A DNA stretch of 64,000 nucleotides, taken from Bacillota bacterium (GTDB lineage: Bacteria; Bacillota; Clostridia; Lachnospirales; Bianqueaceae). Below are positions 8,648 to 17,841 of this stretch, piece after piece. The stretch lies in assembly GCA_017442535.1 (NCBI GenBank), contig JAFRZL010000030.1, positions 1 through 64,000 of the forward strand, in the 5' to 3' direction. The notes under the pieces were generated by a model. The model searched no databases. It saw only the letters and a program-made list of their open reading frames with translations, and was not told the DNA's origin. The translations under genes were made by a program, and so were the position numbers. How positions within the stretch are numbered: the stretch's first letter is position 1; every line of letters begins with the position of its first letter.

Positions 8648-10921
8648 ATGGATACAGCGGAACATATTCTGATTTTCGAAACCGAAGAAGTGGCCAGATT
8701 GTACGAAACATTGATCGATACCATCAAGAGGTACCATCCGACATCCGATCTCAGCAAGGTTGAGAATGCCTACCGGGTTGCCGCGGAGGCGCATGCAGGG
8801 CAGCTGCGCCAGTCAGGAGAGCCCTATATCATTCATCCTTTACATGTCGCCATTACACTTGCCGAGCTGGAACTGGATCTGGAATCCATCGAGGCCGGCC
8901 TGCTGCACGATGTTGTCGAGGATACCAAGATCACCGATGAGGATATTCTCAAAATGTTCGGCGGGGATGTTGCGCAGCTTGTGGACGGCGTGACCAAGCT
9001 GAAGAATCTGACCTATACGACCAATGACAAAGAAGAGATCCAGGCGGAGAATTACCGCAAGATGTTCATCGCCATGGCAAAGGATATCCGGGTCATCCTG
9101 ATCAAACTTGCCGACCGCCTGCATAATCTTCAGACACTGGAATACAAGAGCAAAGAGAAACAGCTGGAGAAAGCCCGTGAGACGCTGGATATCTACGCGC
9201 CGATCGCGAACCGTCTCGGTATCAGCAAGATCAAGATCGATCTGGAAGATCTGTCTCTCAAATATCTGGATCCGGACGCCTATAATCTGCTGACCCGTCA
9301 GATCAATCGCAAGCGTGAAGAACGCGAGGAGATCATCAAGGGGATCTGTGAATACCTGAGTGAGAAGCTGAAAGAGGGCGGGATCGAAGCCACGATCGAA
9401 GGGCGCCCCAAGCATTTCTTCAGCATCTATAAGAAGATGGTCAACAAGCAGAAGACGCTTGATCAGATCTATGACCTCTTCGCAGTGCGTGCGATCGTCG
9501 ATTCGGTCAAGGACTGCTATGGCGCACTCGGCATCATCCATGACCTGTATACGCCCGTCCCAGGACGTTTCAAGGATTACATCGCCATGCCCAAATCCAA
9601 TATGTATCAGTCGCTGCATACGACGCTGATCGGACCCACCGGAGAGCCTTTTGAAGTGCAGATCCGCACCTGGGAGATGCATCGGACAGCTCAGTACGGC
9701 ATCGCGGCGCACTGGAAATACAAAGAGGATATGAACGGCAATTCCAGCAAGCATTCCGAAGAAGAAAAGATGGCATGGCTGCAGAAGATCCTCGAGTGGC
9801 AGCAGAATCTGTCGGATAACAAGGAATTCATGAGTGTGATCAAGCAGGATCTCGATGCCTTCCAGGAATCCGTCTTTGTCTTCTCACCCCGCGGGGATGT
9901 AATCGAGCTGCCCATGGGCTCCACGCCTATTGATTTTGCCTATCAGATCCATAGCGCCGTCGGTAATAAAATGGTCGGTGCACGTGTGGATGGACGTCTC
10001 GTAACGCTGGACTATCAGCTTAAAAACGGTGAGCAGGTCGAGATCATCACCTCTCAGAACAGCAAAGGTCCCAGCCGCGACTGGCTGAATATCGTTAAAA
10101 CGACGCAGGCCAAGAACAAAATCAATCAATGGTTCAAGAAGGAATTCAAACAGGACAACGCGGCGCGCGGCAAAGAATTGATCGAACGTTATGCCAAGAG
10201 CCATGGCCTGCCGCCTGTAAATGAATTGCTGAAGCCTGCCTGGATGCAGATCGTTCAGCACAAATACGGTTTTCAGGACTGGGATTCGGTGCTCGCGGCA
10301 GTCGGACACGGCGGCGTTAAGGAAGGACAGGTCGTTAACCGCCTTTATGAGGAATACCGCAAAGAGCATCTGGCCTCTCTGACGGATGAAGATGTCCTGC
10401 ATCTGGTCTCCGAGAAGCAGCCCGAATCTTCTTCGCGTGAGGATTCGCTCACGCAGAAGAAGGGCAGTGCGATCATCGTCAAGGGTCTGCATGATCTGGC
10501 TGTACGCTTCTCCAAATGCTGTGACCCCGTTCCCGGGGACGAAATCGTCGGCTACATCACACGCGGCCGCGGCGTTTCGATCCACCGCACGGACTGCGTC
10601 AATATTATCATGCTGCCGGAAGAAGAGCGCAAACGCCTGATCGAAGCCGATTGGGAAGTCAATTCGGTGGACGGCTTCAAGTTCCAGAGCTCTATTCAGG
10701 TGATCACGGATGAGCGTCCCGGCGTACTGGTCGAGATCACACAGGTGATCAACGAAGCCGGTCTGACGATCCTCTATCTGGACGCGCGTGTCAGCAAGGA
10801 TCACCTGACGGATACTTTCAATATCACACTGGAAATCACGTCCAAGCATCAGCTGGATCAGTTGAGCAATAAGCTGATGAAAATCCGGGGCATGCGGGAT
10901 ATCGTCCGTACGTCCAAATAA
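8648..10921 (+). CDS. rel: Bifunctional (p)ppGpp synthetase/hydrolase, RelA/SpoT family
   Basis: A long Rel protein (757 residues from ATG 8648, with GGGGGAG as Shine-Dalgarno). The hydrolase HD domain is complete: H63, HDVVED at 87-92, and DRLHN near 156. The synthetase domain has GRPKHFFSIYKKM at 252-264, RFKDYIAMPKSNMYQSLH at 308-324 and EVQIRT at 336-341. A TGS domain (VFVFSPRGDVIELP) and a C-terminal zinc-finger-like CCDPVPGD segment plus ACT domain follow. It makes and breaks the starvation alarmone (p)ppGpp. The motifs point to both activities being kept. It leads a unit with dtd, an MBL hydrolase and hemZ. Confidence 0.95.
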   Translation: MDTAEHILIFETEEVARLYETLIDTIKRYHPTSDLSKVENAYRVAAEAHAGQLRQSGEPYIIHPLHVAITLAELELDLESIEAGLLHDVVEDTKITDEDILKMFGGDVAQLVDGVTKLKNLTYTTNDKEEIQAENYRKMFIAMAKDIRVILIKLADRLHNLQTLEYKSKEKQLEKARETLDIYAPIANRLGISKIKIDLEDLSLKYLDPDAYNLLTRQINRKREEREEIIKGICEYLSEKLKEGGIEATIEGRPKHFFSIYKKMVNKQKTLDQIYDLFAVRAIVDSVKDCYGALGIIHDLYTPVPGRFKDYIAMPKSNMYQSLHTTLIGPTGEPFEVQIRTWEMHRTAQYGIAAHWKYKEDMNGNSSKHSEEEKMAWLQKILEWQQNLSDNKEFMSVIKQDLDAFQESVFVFSPRGDVIELPMGSTPIDFAYQIHSAVGNKMVGARVDGRLVTLDYQLKNGEQVEIITSQNSKGPSRDWLNIVKTTQAKNKINQWFKKEFKQDNAARGKELIERYAKSHGLPPVNELLKPAWMQIVQHKYGFQDWDSVLAAVGHGGVKEGQVVNRLYEEYRKEHLASLTDEDVLHLVSEKQPESSSREDSLTQKKGSAIIVKGLHDLAVRFSKCCDPVPGDEIVGYITRGRGVSIHRTDCVNIIMLPEEERKRLIEADWEVNSVDGFKFQSSIQVITDERPGVLVEITQVINEAGLTILYLDARVSKDHLTDTFNITLEITSKHQLDQLSNKLMKIRGMRDIVRTSK

Positions 10922-10937
10922 GCGGGAGGTTCAGATT

Positions 10938-11387
10938 ATGCGGGCAGTGGTGCAGCGTGTCACGAAAGCTCTGATGGAAGTAGACGGCCGCACAGTGGCG
11001 TCGATCGGCAGGGGACTGGTAGCCTATGTGGGGTTCGGACCCGGGGATGACGCAGCGGATTTCCAGTACATGACGGATAAGATCCGCCATCTCCGGGTCT
11101 TTGAAGACGGGGATGGCAAGATGAATCTGTCCGTGGAGGACCTGGGGCTCGGAATTCTCTTCGTGCCCAATTTCACGCTCTACGGCGACTGCCGGCACGG
11201 CCGCAGGCCGAGCTACTCAGGCGGCGCTCCTGTGGAGGAGGCGCGGGGCAGCTTTGCCGCGTTTATCCAATATGCCAAAGATCAGGGCGTGGTTTGCGAA
11301 CAGGGGATTTTCCAGGCGGATATGCAGATCGAACAACACTGCGACGGGCCTGTAACCCTTTTGTTGGACAGTAAAAGGACTTTTTGA
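10938..11387 (+). CDS. dtd: D-aminoacyl-tRNA deacylase (Dtd) with altered signature motifs
   Basis: Normal length (149 residues) and clear family identity: MRAVVQRV at the N-terminus, GLVAYVGF, and RRPSYSGGAP. Dtd removes D-amino acids wrongly attached to tRNA, and rel-dtd is a common gene order. The two signature motifs are changed. The usual SQFTL reads PNFTL (P77-N78), and the usual NDGPVT reads CDGPVT (C135). The Gly-Pro pair at 137-138 that gives chiral selectivity is kept. AGCGGGAGG precedes the start, and the stop codon overlaps the next start (TGATG). Confidence 0.9.
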   Translation: MRAVVQRVTKALMEVDGRTVASIGRGLVAYVGFGPGDDAADFQYMTDKIRHLRVFEDGDGKMNLSVEDLGLGILFVPNFTLYGDCRHGRRPSYSGGAPVEEARGSFAAFIQYAKDQGVVCEQGIFQADMQIEQHCDGPVTLLLDSKRTF

Positions 11388-12052
11388 TGAAGATACAGAC
11401 GGCGGAGGTCGGCCTTTTTCAGACCAATTGCTATATTTTGACCGCTGAGGACGGTGCCTGTCTGGTGATCGACCCGGGTGACGCGAACGGTGCTGTACTG
11501 CGCTATCTGCAGCAGAACCGGATCCGTCCGGATTGGATCGTGGTCACACATGGCCACCAGGATCACTACGGCGACGCGGCGGTGCTTGCCAAGACACTGG
11601 ATGTTCCGATTCTATACCCCGAGGGTGATGTGGACTATGTCCTTTCACGCACCGCGAGGTCCGGCGTGAATACTGCTGATAGCGGGGAGGCTTTCATACA
11701 GGCGCTTCGCGAGCACGGTCATCTGGTCCGCGACGGAGAAAGGCTGGAATGGGGCGGCGTGTGCTTCCGGCTCCTGACGCTTGCAGGGCATACGGATGCG
11801 GGATTATGCCTCTATGATCCCGACGGGGCAAGGCTCTGGGCCGGAGATAATCTTTTTTACGGCAGTATCGGACGCACTGACCTGTACAGGGGCGATCCCG
11901 GTGATCTTGTCCGGTCGATCACGCAGAAACTGCTCGTGCTGCCCGATCAGACGACCGTCTATTCGGGACATGGCAGATCCACAACGATCGGATTTGAGAG
12001 GGCGCATAATCCCTATCTGCAGGAGGGAGGCGCCGAACCGTGGAGATGGTGA
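11387..12052 (+). CDS. MBL-fold metallo-hydrolase (glyoxalase II-like)
   Basis: The 221-residue protein has the metallo-beta-lactamase metal motif THGHQDHYGD (H55, H57, D59, H60), then AGHTDAG and a late SGHGRSTT-type histidine motif. DPGD at 30-32 is also typical. Small proteins of this type are annotated as hydroxyacylglutathione hydrolase-like, but the substrate cannot be read from the sequence. The start is ATG 11387, which shares its A with the dtd stop (TGATG), so translation is coupled. The gene also overlaps hemZ by 13 bases. Confidence 0.88.
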   Translation: MKIQTAEVGLFQTNCYILTAEDGACLVIDPGDANGAVLRYLQQNRIRPDWIVVTHGHQDHYGDAAVLAKTLDVPILYPEGDVDYVLSRTARSGVNTADSGEAFIQALREHGHLVRDGERLEWGGVCFRLLTLAGHTDAGLCLYDPDGARLWAGDNLFYGSIGRTDLYRGDPGDLVRSITQKLLVLPDQTTVYSGHGRSTTIGFERAHNPYLQEGGAEPWRW

Positions 12053-13482
12053 AATCTTTTCTGCTGACAGGCCGCGAACTTGACGAGAGCAGACATTATG
12101 AATTATGCATGCTTGTCCGCGAATTCCTGCCCCTGGCGGAAATCATTACAGATGATACCGCTCCGGCGGACCTGCGCTTATGCTGGGACGGCGAAGCCTG
12201 GCATGCGGATACCGGAAACGGCTATGCGGACCGGGAAATGTCCGGAGAGGCTTCAGCTCTGGCCGCACTTGGCGGCGACCCTTTCAAAAACGAACTGAAG
12301 CGTTCGCTTTACAGACTGCTTGCCAGGCTGACGGGAATGCATATGCCCTGGGGGATCCTTACAGGTGTCCGCCCGACCAAATTAGCATGGCAGGCCATGA
12401 CGGCCGGCTATACGGCAGAGAGGCTGATTGACGCCCTCGTCCAGGAGTTTTATCTGGAGGGGAGCAAAGCGCGCAGGATGACGGAGATCGCCTGCCGCGA
12501 GCAGCAGCTCCTGGCAGATCATCTGCCCACAGATGTTTCGATCTATGCAGGGATTCCTTTCTGCCCGACGCGCTGTGCCTATTGTTCTTTTGTATCCTAT
12601 GATTATCACAGACTAGGCGACCTGATGGACCGGTACGTCGACACGCTTATTGCTGAAATACGGGAATGCGGGCGCATGATGCAGGGCAGACGCTTCAAGA
12701 GTTTTTATATGGGAGGCGGGACGCCTACGACCCTTTCTCCTGATGCGATGGACAGAGTGCTCAGCGCAGTGGAGGAGGCATTCGGAGAAATGTCCGAGAC
12801 GACAGTGGAGGCCGGACGCCCGGATACGATCACTTCCGAGAAGCTTCGCGTCCTGAAGCGCCACGGAATCGGTCGGATCTCGGTAAATCCCCAGACGATG
12901 AACGATGCAACCCTGGTCCGTATCGGCCGGAGGCATTCGGTGGAGGATATCCTCAGAGCCTTTGCCCTTGCCAGGGACGCGGGTTTCGACAATATCAACA
13001 TGGATTTGATCATGGGCTTGCCCGGGGAGACATCCGCCGACGCGGCTCATACACTGGAACGGATCATGGTTCTTGCTCCCGAGAGCCTGACCGTTCACAC
13101 ACTTGCCGTCAAGCGCTCTTCGCGGATCCGGGAACAGGGATTTGTCTCGGAGACGGGACCCGAAGAAATCAGGCAGATGCTGCGGCTCGCGGATGAAGCG
13201 GCTGACGCACTCGGCATGAAGCCCTATTATATGTACCGGCAGAAAAACATGGCCGGCAATTTTGAGAATACAGGTTATGCGGTTCCCGGAAAGGAGTGCC
13301 TGTACAATATCGAGATCATGGAAGAAAAGCAGTCGATCCTCGCCATGGGCGCGGGCGCTGTATCCAAATGCTACGAACCGGAGAAGGATCGTCTGACCCG
13401 GGTTCCCAATGTCAAGAATGTGGAAGAGTATCTGCGGCGCATAGATGAGATGCTGGAGCGCAAGAGAAGGAGGTTTGTCTAA
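12040..13482 (+). CDS. hemZ: Coproporphyrinogen dehydrogenase HemZ-like radical SAM protein
   Basis: 480 residues. The radical SAM cluster motif C175-x3-C179-x2-C182 lies in GIPFCPTRCAYCSF, and YMGGGTPTTL follows. The preceding region of about 165 residues with WGILTGVRPTK is characteristic of the HemZ branch of the HemN/HemW-like proteins. The family is linked to oxygen-independent haem synthesis, although some HemN relatives are haem chaperones. A GTG at 12040 with GGAGGGAGG upstream is the best start. ATG 12046 is an alternative. It is the fourth gene of the rel-dtd-MBL-hemZ set, an order common in Clostridia. Confidence 0.88.
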   Translation: MEMVKSFLLTGRELDESRHYELCMLVREFLPLAEIITDDTAPADLRLCWDGEAWHADTGNGYADREMSGEASALAALGGDPFKNELKRSLYRLLARLTGMHMPWGILTGVRPTKLAWQAMTAGYTAERLIDALVQEFYLEGSKARRMTEIACREQQLLADHLPTDVSIYAGIPFCPTRCAYCSFVSYDYHRLGDLMDRYVDTLIAEIRECGRMMQGRRFKSFYMGGGTPTTLSPDAMDRVLSAVEEAFGEMSETTVEAGRPDTITSEKLRVLKRHGIGRISVNPQTMNDATLVRIGRRHSVEDILRAFALARDAGFDNINMDLIMGLPGETSADAAHTLERIMVLAPESLTVHTLAVKRSSRIREQGFVSETGPEEIRQMLRLADEAADALGMKPYYMYRQKNMAGNFENTGYAVPGKECLYNIEIMEEKQSILAMGAGAVSKCYEPEKDRLTRVPNVKNVEEYLRRIDEMLERKRRRFV

Positions 13483-14370
13483 ATGACCAAACAGGAGTTT
13501 TACCAAACCATCAATGAGCGTGAGCTTGGCCTCGGAGAAATCCTTAAGACCTCTGCGGGGATCTTTTTTGAAAACCTTCAGACATGGCTGCTGCTGTCGC
13601 TGATCGTTTTTCTGCCTACCGGGATCGTACTGCAGTATCTGATGCTGCAGATACCAGTCGAAGAGATCGTCAAGGCATACATGTCCGCGGATCTGGAGCA
13701 GCTGCGCCAGGTGAACTGGAATCCGGTCTGGATCTTTTTCGGCGCGACGCTGGCGTTCAACCTTATCAATGTGATCGCGAGCCTTGCGGCGAGCACCTAC
13801 ACGGATCACTGGCTGCGCGACGATCTGCCTTCCTTTGGAGGATTATTTCGGGAGACCATCCGCAAATGGCCCCGGGGAATCCTGATCGTGATCTGGCAGA
13901 TGCTGATGTGCTTAGGCATTGTGGTGATGGCTGTCCTTAGCGTGGGCTTCTTCCTGCTGCCCGGCATGCTGCTGGTGCTGGCGATTTCTATTCTTTATCA
14001 GTATGCGGTGGTGGCAACAGCGGTCCATGGGCATAAAGGTTTTAGCGCCTACGGATATGCGTTTGAGATTTGCCGCAGGCGGATCGGCAAGAGCCTGACC
14101 CTGGTACTGATCATGATGGTGATCAACGCTCTTTTTTCCAGCGTACTGACTTCGATCACATCATCATTCATCGTATTGGAAAACAGAACGCTGCTGTACT
14201 GCGTTGTACTCGGACTGATCAATGTGATCGCCAATCTGACCACTTTCCTGCTGTCGATCGGAGCGACGCTGCATCTGCTTAATCTCGAATATTTGTCCGG
14301 ACCGCATCCCACGGATACTCCCGCGGCGCCCGAGGTCCGCGAGATCCCCAATACGATCGATATTCCCTAG
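13483..14370 (+). CDS. Integral membrane protein of unknown function
   Basis: Not recognised as a named family. About six TM segments are visible, near residues 34-54, 83-104, 133-157, 160-180, 203-228 and 238-264, in a 295-residue protein with a hydrophilic N-terminus and a Pro/Glu-rich tail. It resembles multi-TM proteins of the glycerophosphoryl-diester-phosphodiesterase membrane-domain or DUF975 type, but this is only a general likeness. It starts one base after the hemZ stop with AAGGAGG in the hemZ 3' end, so it is the last gene of that unit. Confidence 0.75.
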   Translation: MTKQEFYQTINERELGLGEILKTSAGIFFENLQTWLLLSLIVFLPTGIVLQYLMLQIPVEEIVKAYMSADLEQLRQVNWNPVWIFFGATLAFNLINVIASLAASTYTDHWLRDDLPSFGGLFRETIRKWPRGILIVIWQMLMCLGIVVMAVLSVGFFLLPGMLLVLAISILYQYAVVATAVHGHKGFSAYGYAFEICRRRIGKSLTLVLIMMVINALFSSVLTSITSSFIVLENRTLLYCVVLGLINVIANLTTFLLSIGATLHLLNLEYLSGPHPTDTPAAPEVREIPNTIDIP

Positions 14371-14371
14371 A

Positions 14372-14408
14372 CCGCCGGGGAAAAGGCGGCGGCCGGAACG
14401 TTTTTTTT
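14372..14408 (+). terminator. Possible terminator before tig
   Basis: CCGCCG (14372-14377) can pair with CGGCGG (14387-14392), and eight T follow at 14401-14408. The eight bases between stem and T run are more than usual, so this is a tentative call. Confidence 0.45.
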
Positions 14409-14418
14409 CGGAAAAGAC

Positions 14419-14447
14419 TTGACTTGTGCACGCTTTATCAGTATAAT
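14419..14447 (+). promoter_or_regulatory. Sigma-A promoter of tig
   Basis: TTGACT (14419-14424), a 17-base spacer and perfect TATAAT (14442-14447). No CIRCE or clear CtsR-type operator was seen in the 70-base leader. Confidence 0.88.
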
Positions 14448-14517
14448 AGCAAGTTGCAGGACATTTTTTATTATTGGCCAACCATGCGTTAGGCATATGA
14501 TTTAGGAGGATTATTGA

Positions 14518-15798
14518 ATGAATAAGTTAGAGAAGCTCGAGCATAATATGGTTAAAATCTCGATGGAGGTTGAGCCCCAGACTTTTGAAGATGCCGTTAA
14601 CCGCGCTTATCTTAAGCAGAGAGGCAGAATCCAGATTCCCGGATTCCGCAAGGGCAAGGCACCCCGCAAAATGATCGAGCGTTTTTACGGCCCTGAAGTT
14701 TTCTACAATGATGCGTTGGATGATATCCTTCCTGATCTGTATGTCAAGGCACTGGATGAGCTTAAGGTTGACGCAGTTTCCCGTCCCGAGATCGATATGG
14801 ATACGATCGTTCCCGGAGAGCCCGTTGTACTGTACGCAACGGTAGCGGTTAAGCCCGAAGTCGAGCTTGGCGAGTATAAGGGCCTTGTCGCGGAGAAGAC
14901 GACCGTTGCCGTGACCGAGGATGACGTCATGGACGAGCTTAAGAAAGAGGCCGACCGCAATTCCCGCCTGGTCGACATTACCGATCGTGCGGCCGAGATG
15001 GGCGACACGACCCAGATCGACTTTGACGGCTATGTGGACGGCGTACCCTTTGAGGGCGGCAAGGGTGAGAATTACACCCTGGTTCTGGGATCCCATTCCT
15101 TTGTGGACACTTTCGAAGACCAGATCGTCGGAAAGAATATCGGCGATGAATTCGACGTCCATGTGACCTTCCCCGAGAACTATCACGCCGAATTAGCCAA
15201 TAAGCAGGCAACCTTTAAGGTTAAGCTGAATCGCATTCAGGTCAAGGAACTGCCCGAGCTGGATGATGATTATGCCAAGGATTATACCGAATTTGATACG
15301 ATCGAAGAGTATAAAGCCGATCTGCAACAGAAGCTTCTTGACAACCGCCAGAAGCAGGCGGATGAAGAGCGTCAGAATACGATCGTGGAACAGGCCGTAG
15401 CCAATGCACAGATTGACGTACCGGAAGCCATGATCAATGACCGCGTCGAGAACATGATTCAGAACATGACGAATCAGATGCAGTATCAGGGTATTACGCT
15501 GGAACAGTATATGCAGTATACCGGCACCAATATGGTGACGCTGCGCTCACAGGCCCGTCCTCAGGCGGAAAAGGGAATCCGCAGAGACCTGGTACTTGAA
15601 GCGATCGCTAAAGCCGAGAACATCGAAGTAAGCGATGAGGAATTCGAGGCCGAGGTCAAGCGCATGGCCGATATGTACAAGATGGATGCCGCCGAGCTTG
15701 CCAAGAATATCAGTGACAGCGAGAAGGAAGCCATGAAGGCTGAACTCAAAGACAACAAAGCTATCAAATTCCTGGTGGAGAACGCCAAGGAGGCATAA
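14518..15798 (+). CDS. tig: Trigger factor (ribosome-bound chaperone, peptidyl-prolyl isomerase)
   Basis: 426 residues, the usual length. The N-terminal ribosome-binding domain contains the signature GFRKGKAPR near residue 42. The FKBP-type isomerase domain covers about 150-245 (GDTTQIDFDGYVDGVPFEGG). A long helical C-terminal domain follows. Trigger factor binds nascent chains at the ribosome exit. TTTAGGAGG precedes the ATG. It starts the tig-clpP-clpX-lon-engB cluster, a widespread quality-control arrangement. Confidence 0.97.
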   Translation: MNKLEKLEHNMVKISMEVEPQTFEDAVNRAYLKQRGRIQIPGFRKGKAPRKMIERFYGPEVFYNDALDDILPDLYVKALDELKVDAVSRPEIDMDTIVPGEPVVLYATVAVKPEVELGEYKGLVAEKTTVAVTEDDVMDELKKEADRNSRLVDITDRAAEMGDTTQIDFDGYVDGVPFEGGKGENYTLVLGSHSFVDTFEDQIVGKNIGDEFDVHVTFPENYHAELANKQATFKVKLNRIQVKELPELDDDYAKDYTEFDTIEEYKADLQQKLLDNRQKQADEERQNTIVEQAVANAQIDVPEAMINDRVENMIQNMTNQMQYQGITLEQYMQYTGTNMVTLRSQARPQAEKGIRRDLVLEAIAKAENIEVSDEEFEAEVKRMADMYKMDAAELAKNISDSEKEAMKAELKDNKAIKFLVENAKEA

Positions 15799-15815
15799 TC
15801 AACAGACCGCTGACA

Positions 15816-15839
15816 GGACTGAGCGTTCGCGCCCAGTCC
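15816..15839 (+). repeat. Strong UUCG-capped hairpin between tig and clpP
   Basis: GGACTGAGCG (15816-15825) pairs with CGCCCAGTCC (15830-15839) in nine of ten positions around the tetraloop TTCG. No T run follows, so it is not a standard terminator. It may be an RNA-processing or stability element separating tig from clpP. No sigma-A promoter was found in the rest of this 120-base gap. Confidence 0.65.
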
Positions 15840-15918
15840 CGTTATATATTTAGAGAATCTGTCATACATTATCCACTTTGTCCGCGAGTGCGGCATTATC
15901 AGAAGGAGGTTATCAGTT

Positions 15919-16518
15919 ATGGAAGGTATTCAGAATGTTTTATCGATCCCCTATGTCATCGAGCAGACGAGCCGCGGGGAACGCAGTTATGATATTTATT
16001 CCCGCCTGCTGCAGGACCGCATTATTTTCCTGTCAGAAGAAGTGAATGATACAACGGCCAGTCTTGTGATCGCGCAGCTGCTTTTCCTGGACTCCATCGA
16101 CCGCGACAAGGACATCTCGTTCTACATCAACAGCCCCGGCGGATCTGTCAGCGCAGGCCTGGCTATTTATGATACGATGCAGATGGTGCATGCTGATGTA
16201 GCGACCTACTGCGTGGGAATGGCAGCCAGTATGGGCGCTTTCCTGCTGGCGGGCGGCCAGAAGGGCAAGCGTTATATCCTGCCCAACGCCGAAGTCATGA
16301 TCCATCAGCCTCTCGGCGGGGCACAGGGTCAGGCAACGGATATCAAGATCCAGGCAGAGCATATCCTCAAGATCAAGCAGCGCCTGAACCGGATTCTGGC
16401 TGAGAATACCGGCAAGGACCTGTCCATCATCGAGCAGGATACGGATCGAGACAACTGGATGACGGCTGAGGAAGCCGTAGAATATGGCCTGGTAGACAAG
16501 GTCGTCACCAAGCAGTAA
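15919..16518 (+). CDS. clpP: ATP-dependent Clp protease proteolytic subunit
   Basis: 199 residues with the serine-protease triad: S104 in [10 protein letters not shown]129 in MIHQP, and an Asp in the DRDNWM segment near 178. NSPGGSV at 71-77 is the conserved oxyanion region. The short N-terminal propeptide fits auto-processing. ClpP forms the double seven-fold ring that degrades proteins fed by ClpX. AGAAGGAGG precedes the start. ClpX follows after 11 bases, so the two are co-transcribed. Confidence 0.97.
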   Translation: MEGIQNVLSIPYVIEQTSRGERSYDIYSRLLQDRIIFLSEEVNDTTASLVIAQLLFLDSIDRDKDISFYINSPGGSVSAGLAIYDTMQMVHADVATYCVGMAASMGAFLLAGGQKGKRYILPNAEVMIHQPLGGAQGQATDIKIQAEHILKIKQRLNRILAENTGKDLSIIEQDTDRDNWMTAEEAVEYGLVDKVVTKQ

Positions 16519-16529
16519 TGAGGTGAAAA

Positions 16530-17828
16530 ATGGCAACCAGAGACGACAGCCGTAAGAAAATCGTATGCTCTTTCTGCGGCAAATCGCAGGATCAGGTCAA
16601 GCGTATGGTCGCGGGGAATGGTGTATTTATCTGCGATCAATGTATTGAACTGTGTTCGGATGTACTGGAGCGTGAGATGAATGATGAAGAAGACGTCCGT
16701 CAGGAGCAGTCCGCGCATTTTATGACACCCAAGGAGATCAAATCCTACCTGGACGAGTATGTGATCGGACAGGAGAAGGCCAAGAAAGCGCTCTCTGTGG
16801 CGGTTTACAATCACTACAAGCGCGTTTTTGCACAGCGGGCCGGCCACAAGACGGATGTTGAGCTCCAGAAGAGCAATATTATCATGCTGGGCCCGACCGG
16901 ATGCGGCAAAACATACCTGGCCCAGACACTGGCCAAAATCATTAACGTGCCTTTTGCGATCGCGGACGCTACCTCACTGACCGAGGCGGGCTACGTGGGC
17001 GAAGACGTTGAGAACATTCTGCTCAAGCTGATCCAGGCCGCTGATTTTGATATTTCGCGTGCTGAGATGGGGATCATCTATATCGACGAGATTGATAAGA
17101 TCGCCCGCAAATCCGAGAATCCATCGATCACACGCGACGTGAGCGGCGAAGGCGTACAGCAGGCGCTGCTTAAGATCCTGGAGAGCACGATCGCGTCCGT
17201 ACCTCCCGGCGGCGGCCGCAAACATCCGCACCAGGAATTCATTCAGATCGATACGACCAATATCCTCTTCATATGTGGCGGCGCCTTTGACGGGATCGAT
17301 AAGGTGATCAAGGCACGCACCAATGAAAAGATGATGGGCTTTATGGCCAAGAACGAAACACCTGCGGAAGAAGGCTATATTCTGGACCGTCTGGAGCCCC
17401 GAGATCTGCTCAAATACGGACAGATCCCGGAGTTTATCGGACGGCTGCCCGTTATGGTCACACTGGAGGACCTGGACGAGCAGGCACTTGTCCGTATCCT
17501 GACCGAACCCCGGAACTCGCTGGTTAAGCAGTACCAGGCGCTGCTCGGCATGGACGGCGTAGAGCTTGAATTTGAAGAAGGCGCGCTTAAAGCCATCGCA
17601 CACATGGCCAATGAACGCAGAACGGGCGCCCGCGGCCTTAAGGCTATCATCGAGGGCGTTATGGAAGATATTATGTATGAGATCCCGTCCATGGATGACG
17701 TGGAGCGGGTCGTAATTACCGAGAAAGTCGTCGGCAAGGCAGAAGAGGCGCACATGATCAAGGGTGTGGGCAATCGTACGCCGGTAAGAAAGCGCAGAAA
17801 TACCAAGACCAATGATCAGACCGCCTGA
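16530..17828 (+). CDS. clpX: ATP-dependent Clp protease ATP-binding subunit ClpX
   Basis: 432 residues. The N-terminal zinc-binding domain has C13-x2-C16 and C35-x2-C38. The AAA+ module has Walker A GPTGCGKT at 121-128, Walker [10 protein letters not shown], and the sensor region with RRTGARGLK. The pore and IGF-type contacts expected for ClpX-ClpP coupling are in place. It unfolds tagged proteins and feeds them to ClpP, encoded just upstream. Confidence 0.97.
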   Translation: MATRDDSRKKIVCSFCGKSQDQVKRMVAGNGVFICDQCIELCSDVLEREMNDEEDVRQEQSAHFMTPKEIKSYLDEYVIGQEKAKKALSVAVYNHYKRVFAQRAGHKTDVELQKSNIIMLGPTGCGKTYLAQTLAKIINVPFAIADATSLTEAGYVGEDVENILLKLIQAADFDISRAEMGIIYIDEIDKIARKSENPSITRDVSGEGVQQALLKILESTIASVPPGGGRKHPHQEFIQIDTTNILFICGGAFDGIDKVIKARTNEKMMGFMAKNETPAEEGYILDRLEPRDLLKYGQIPEFIGRLPVMVTLEDLDEQALVRILTEPRNSLVKQYQALLGMDGVELEFEEGALKAIAHMANERRTGARGLKAIIEGVMEDIMYEIPSMDDVERVVITEKVVGKAEEAHMIKGVGNRTPVRKRRNTKTNDQTA

Positions 17829-17841
17829 TGGAGGTTGAGAA

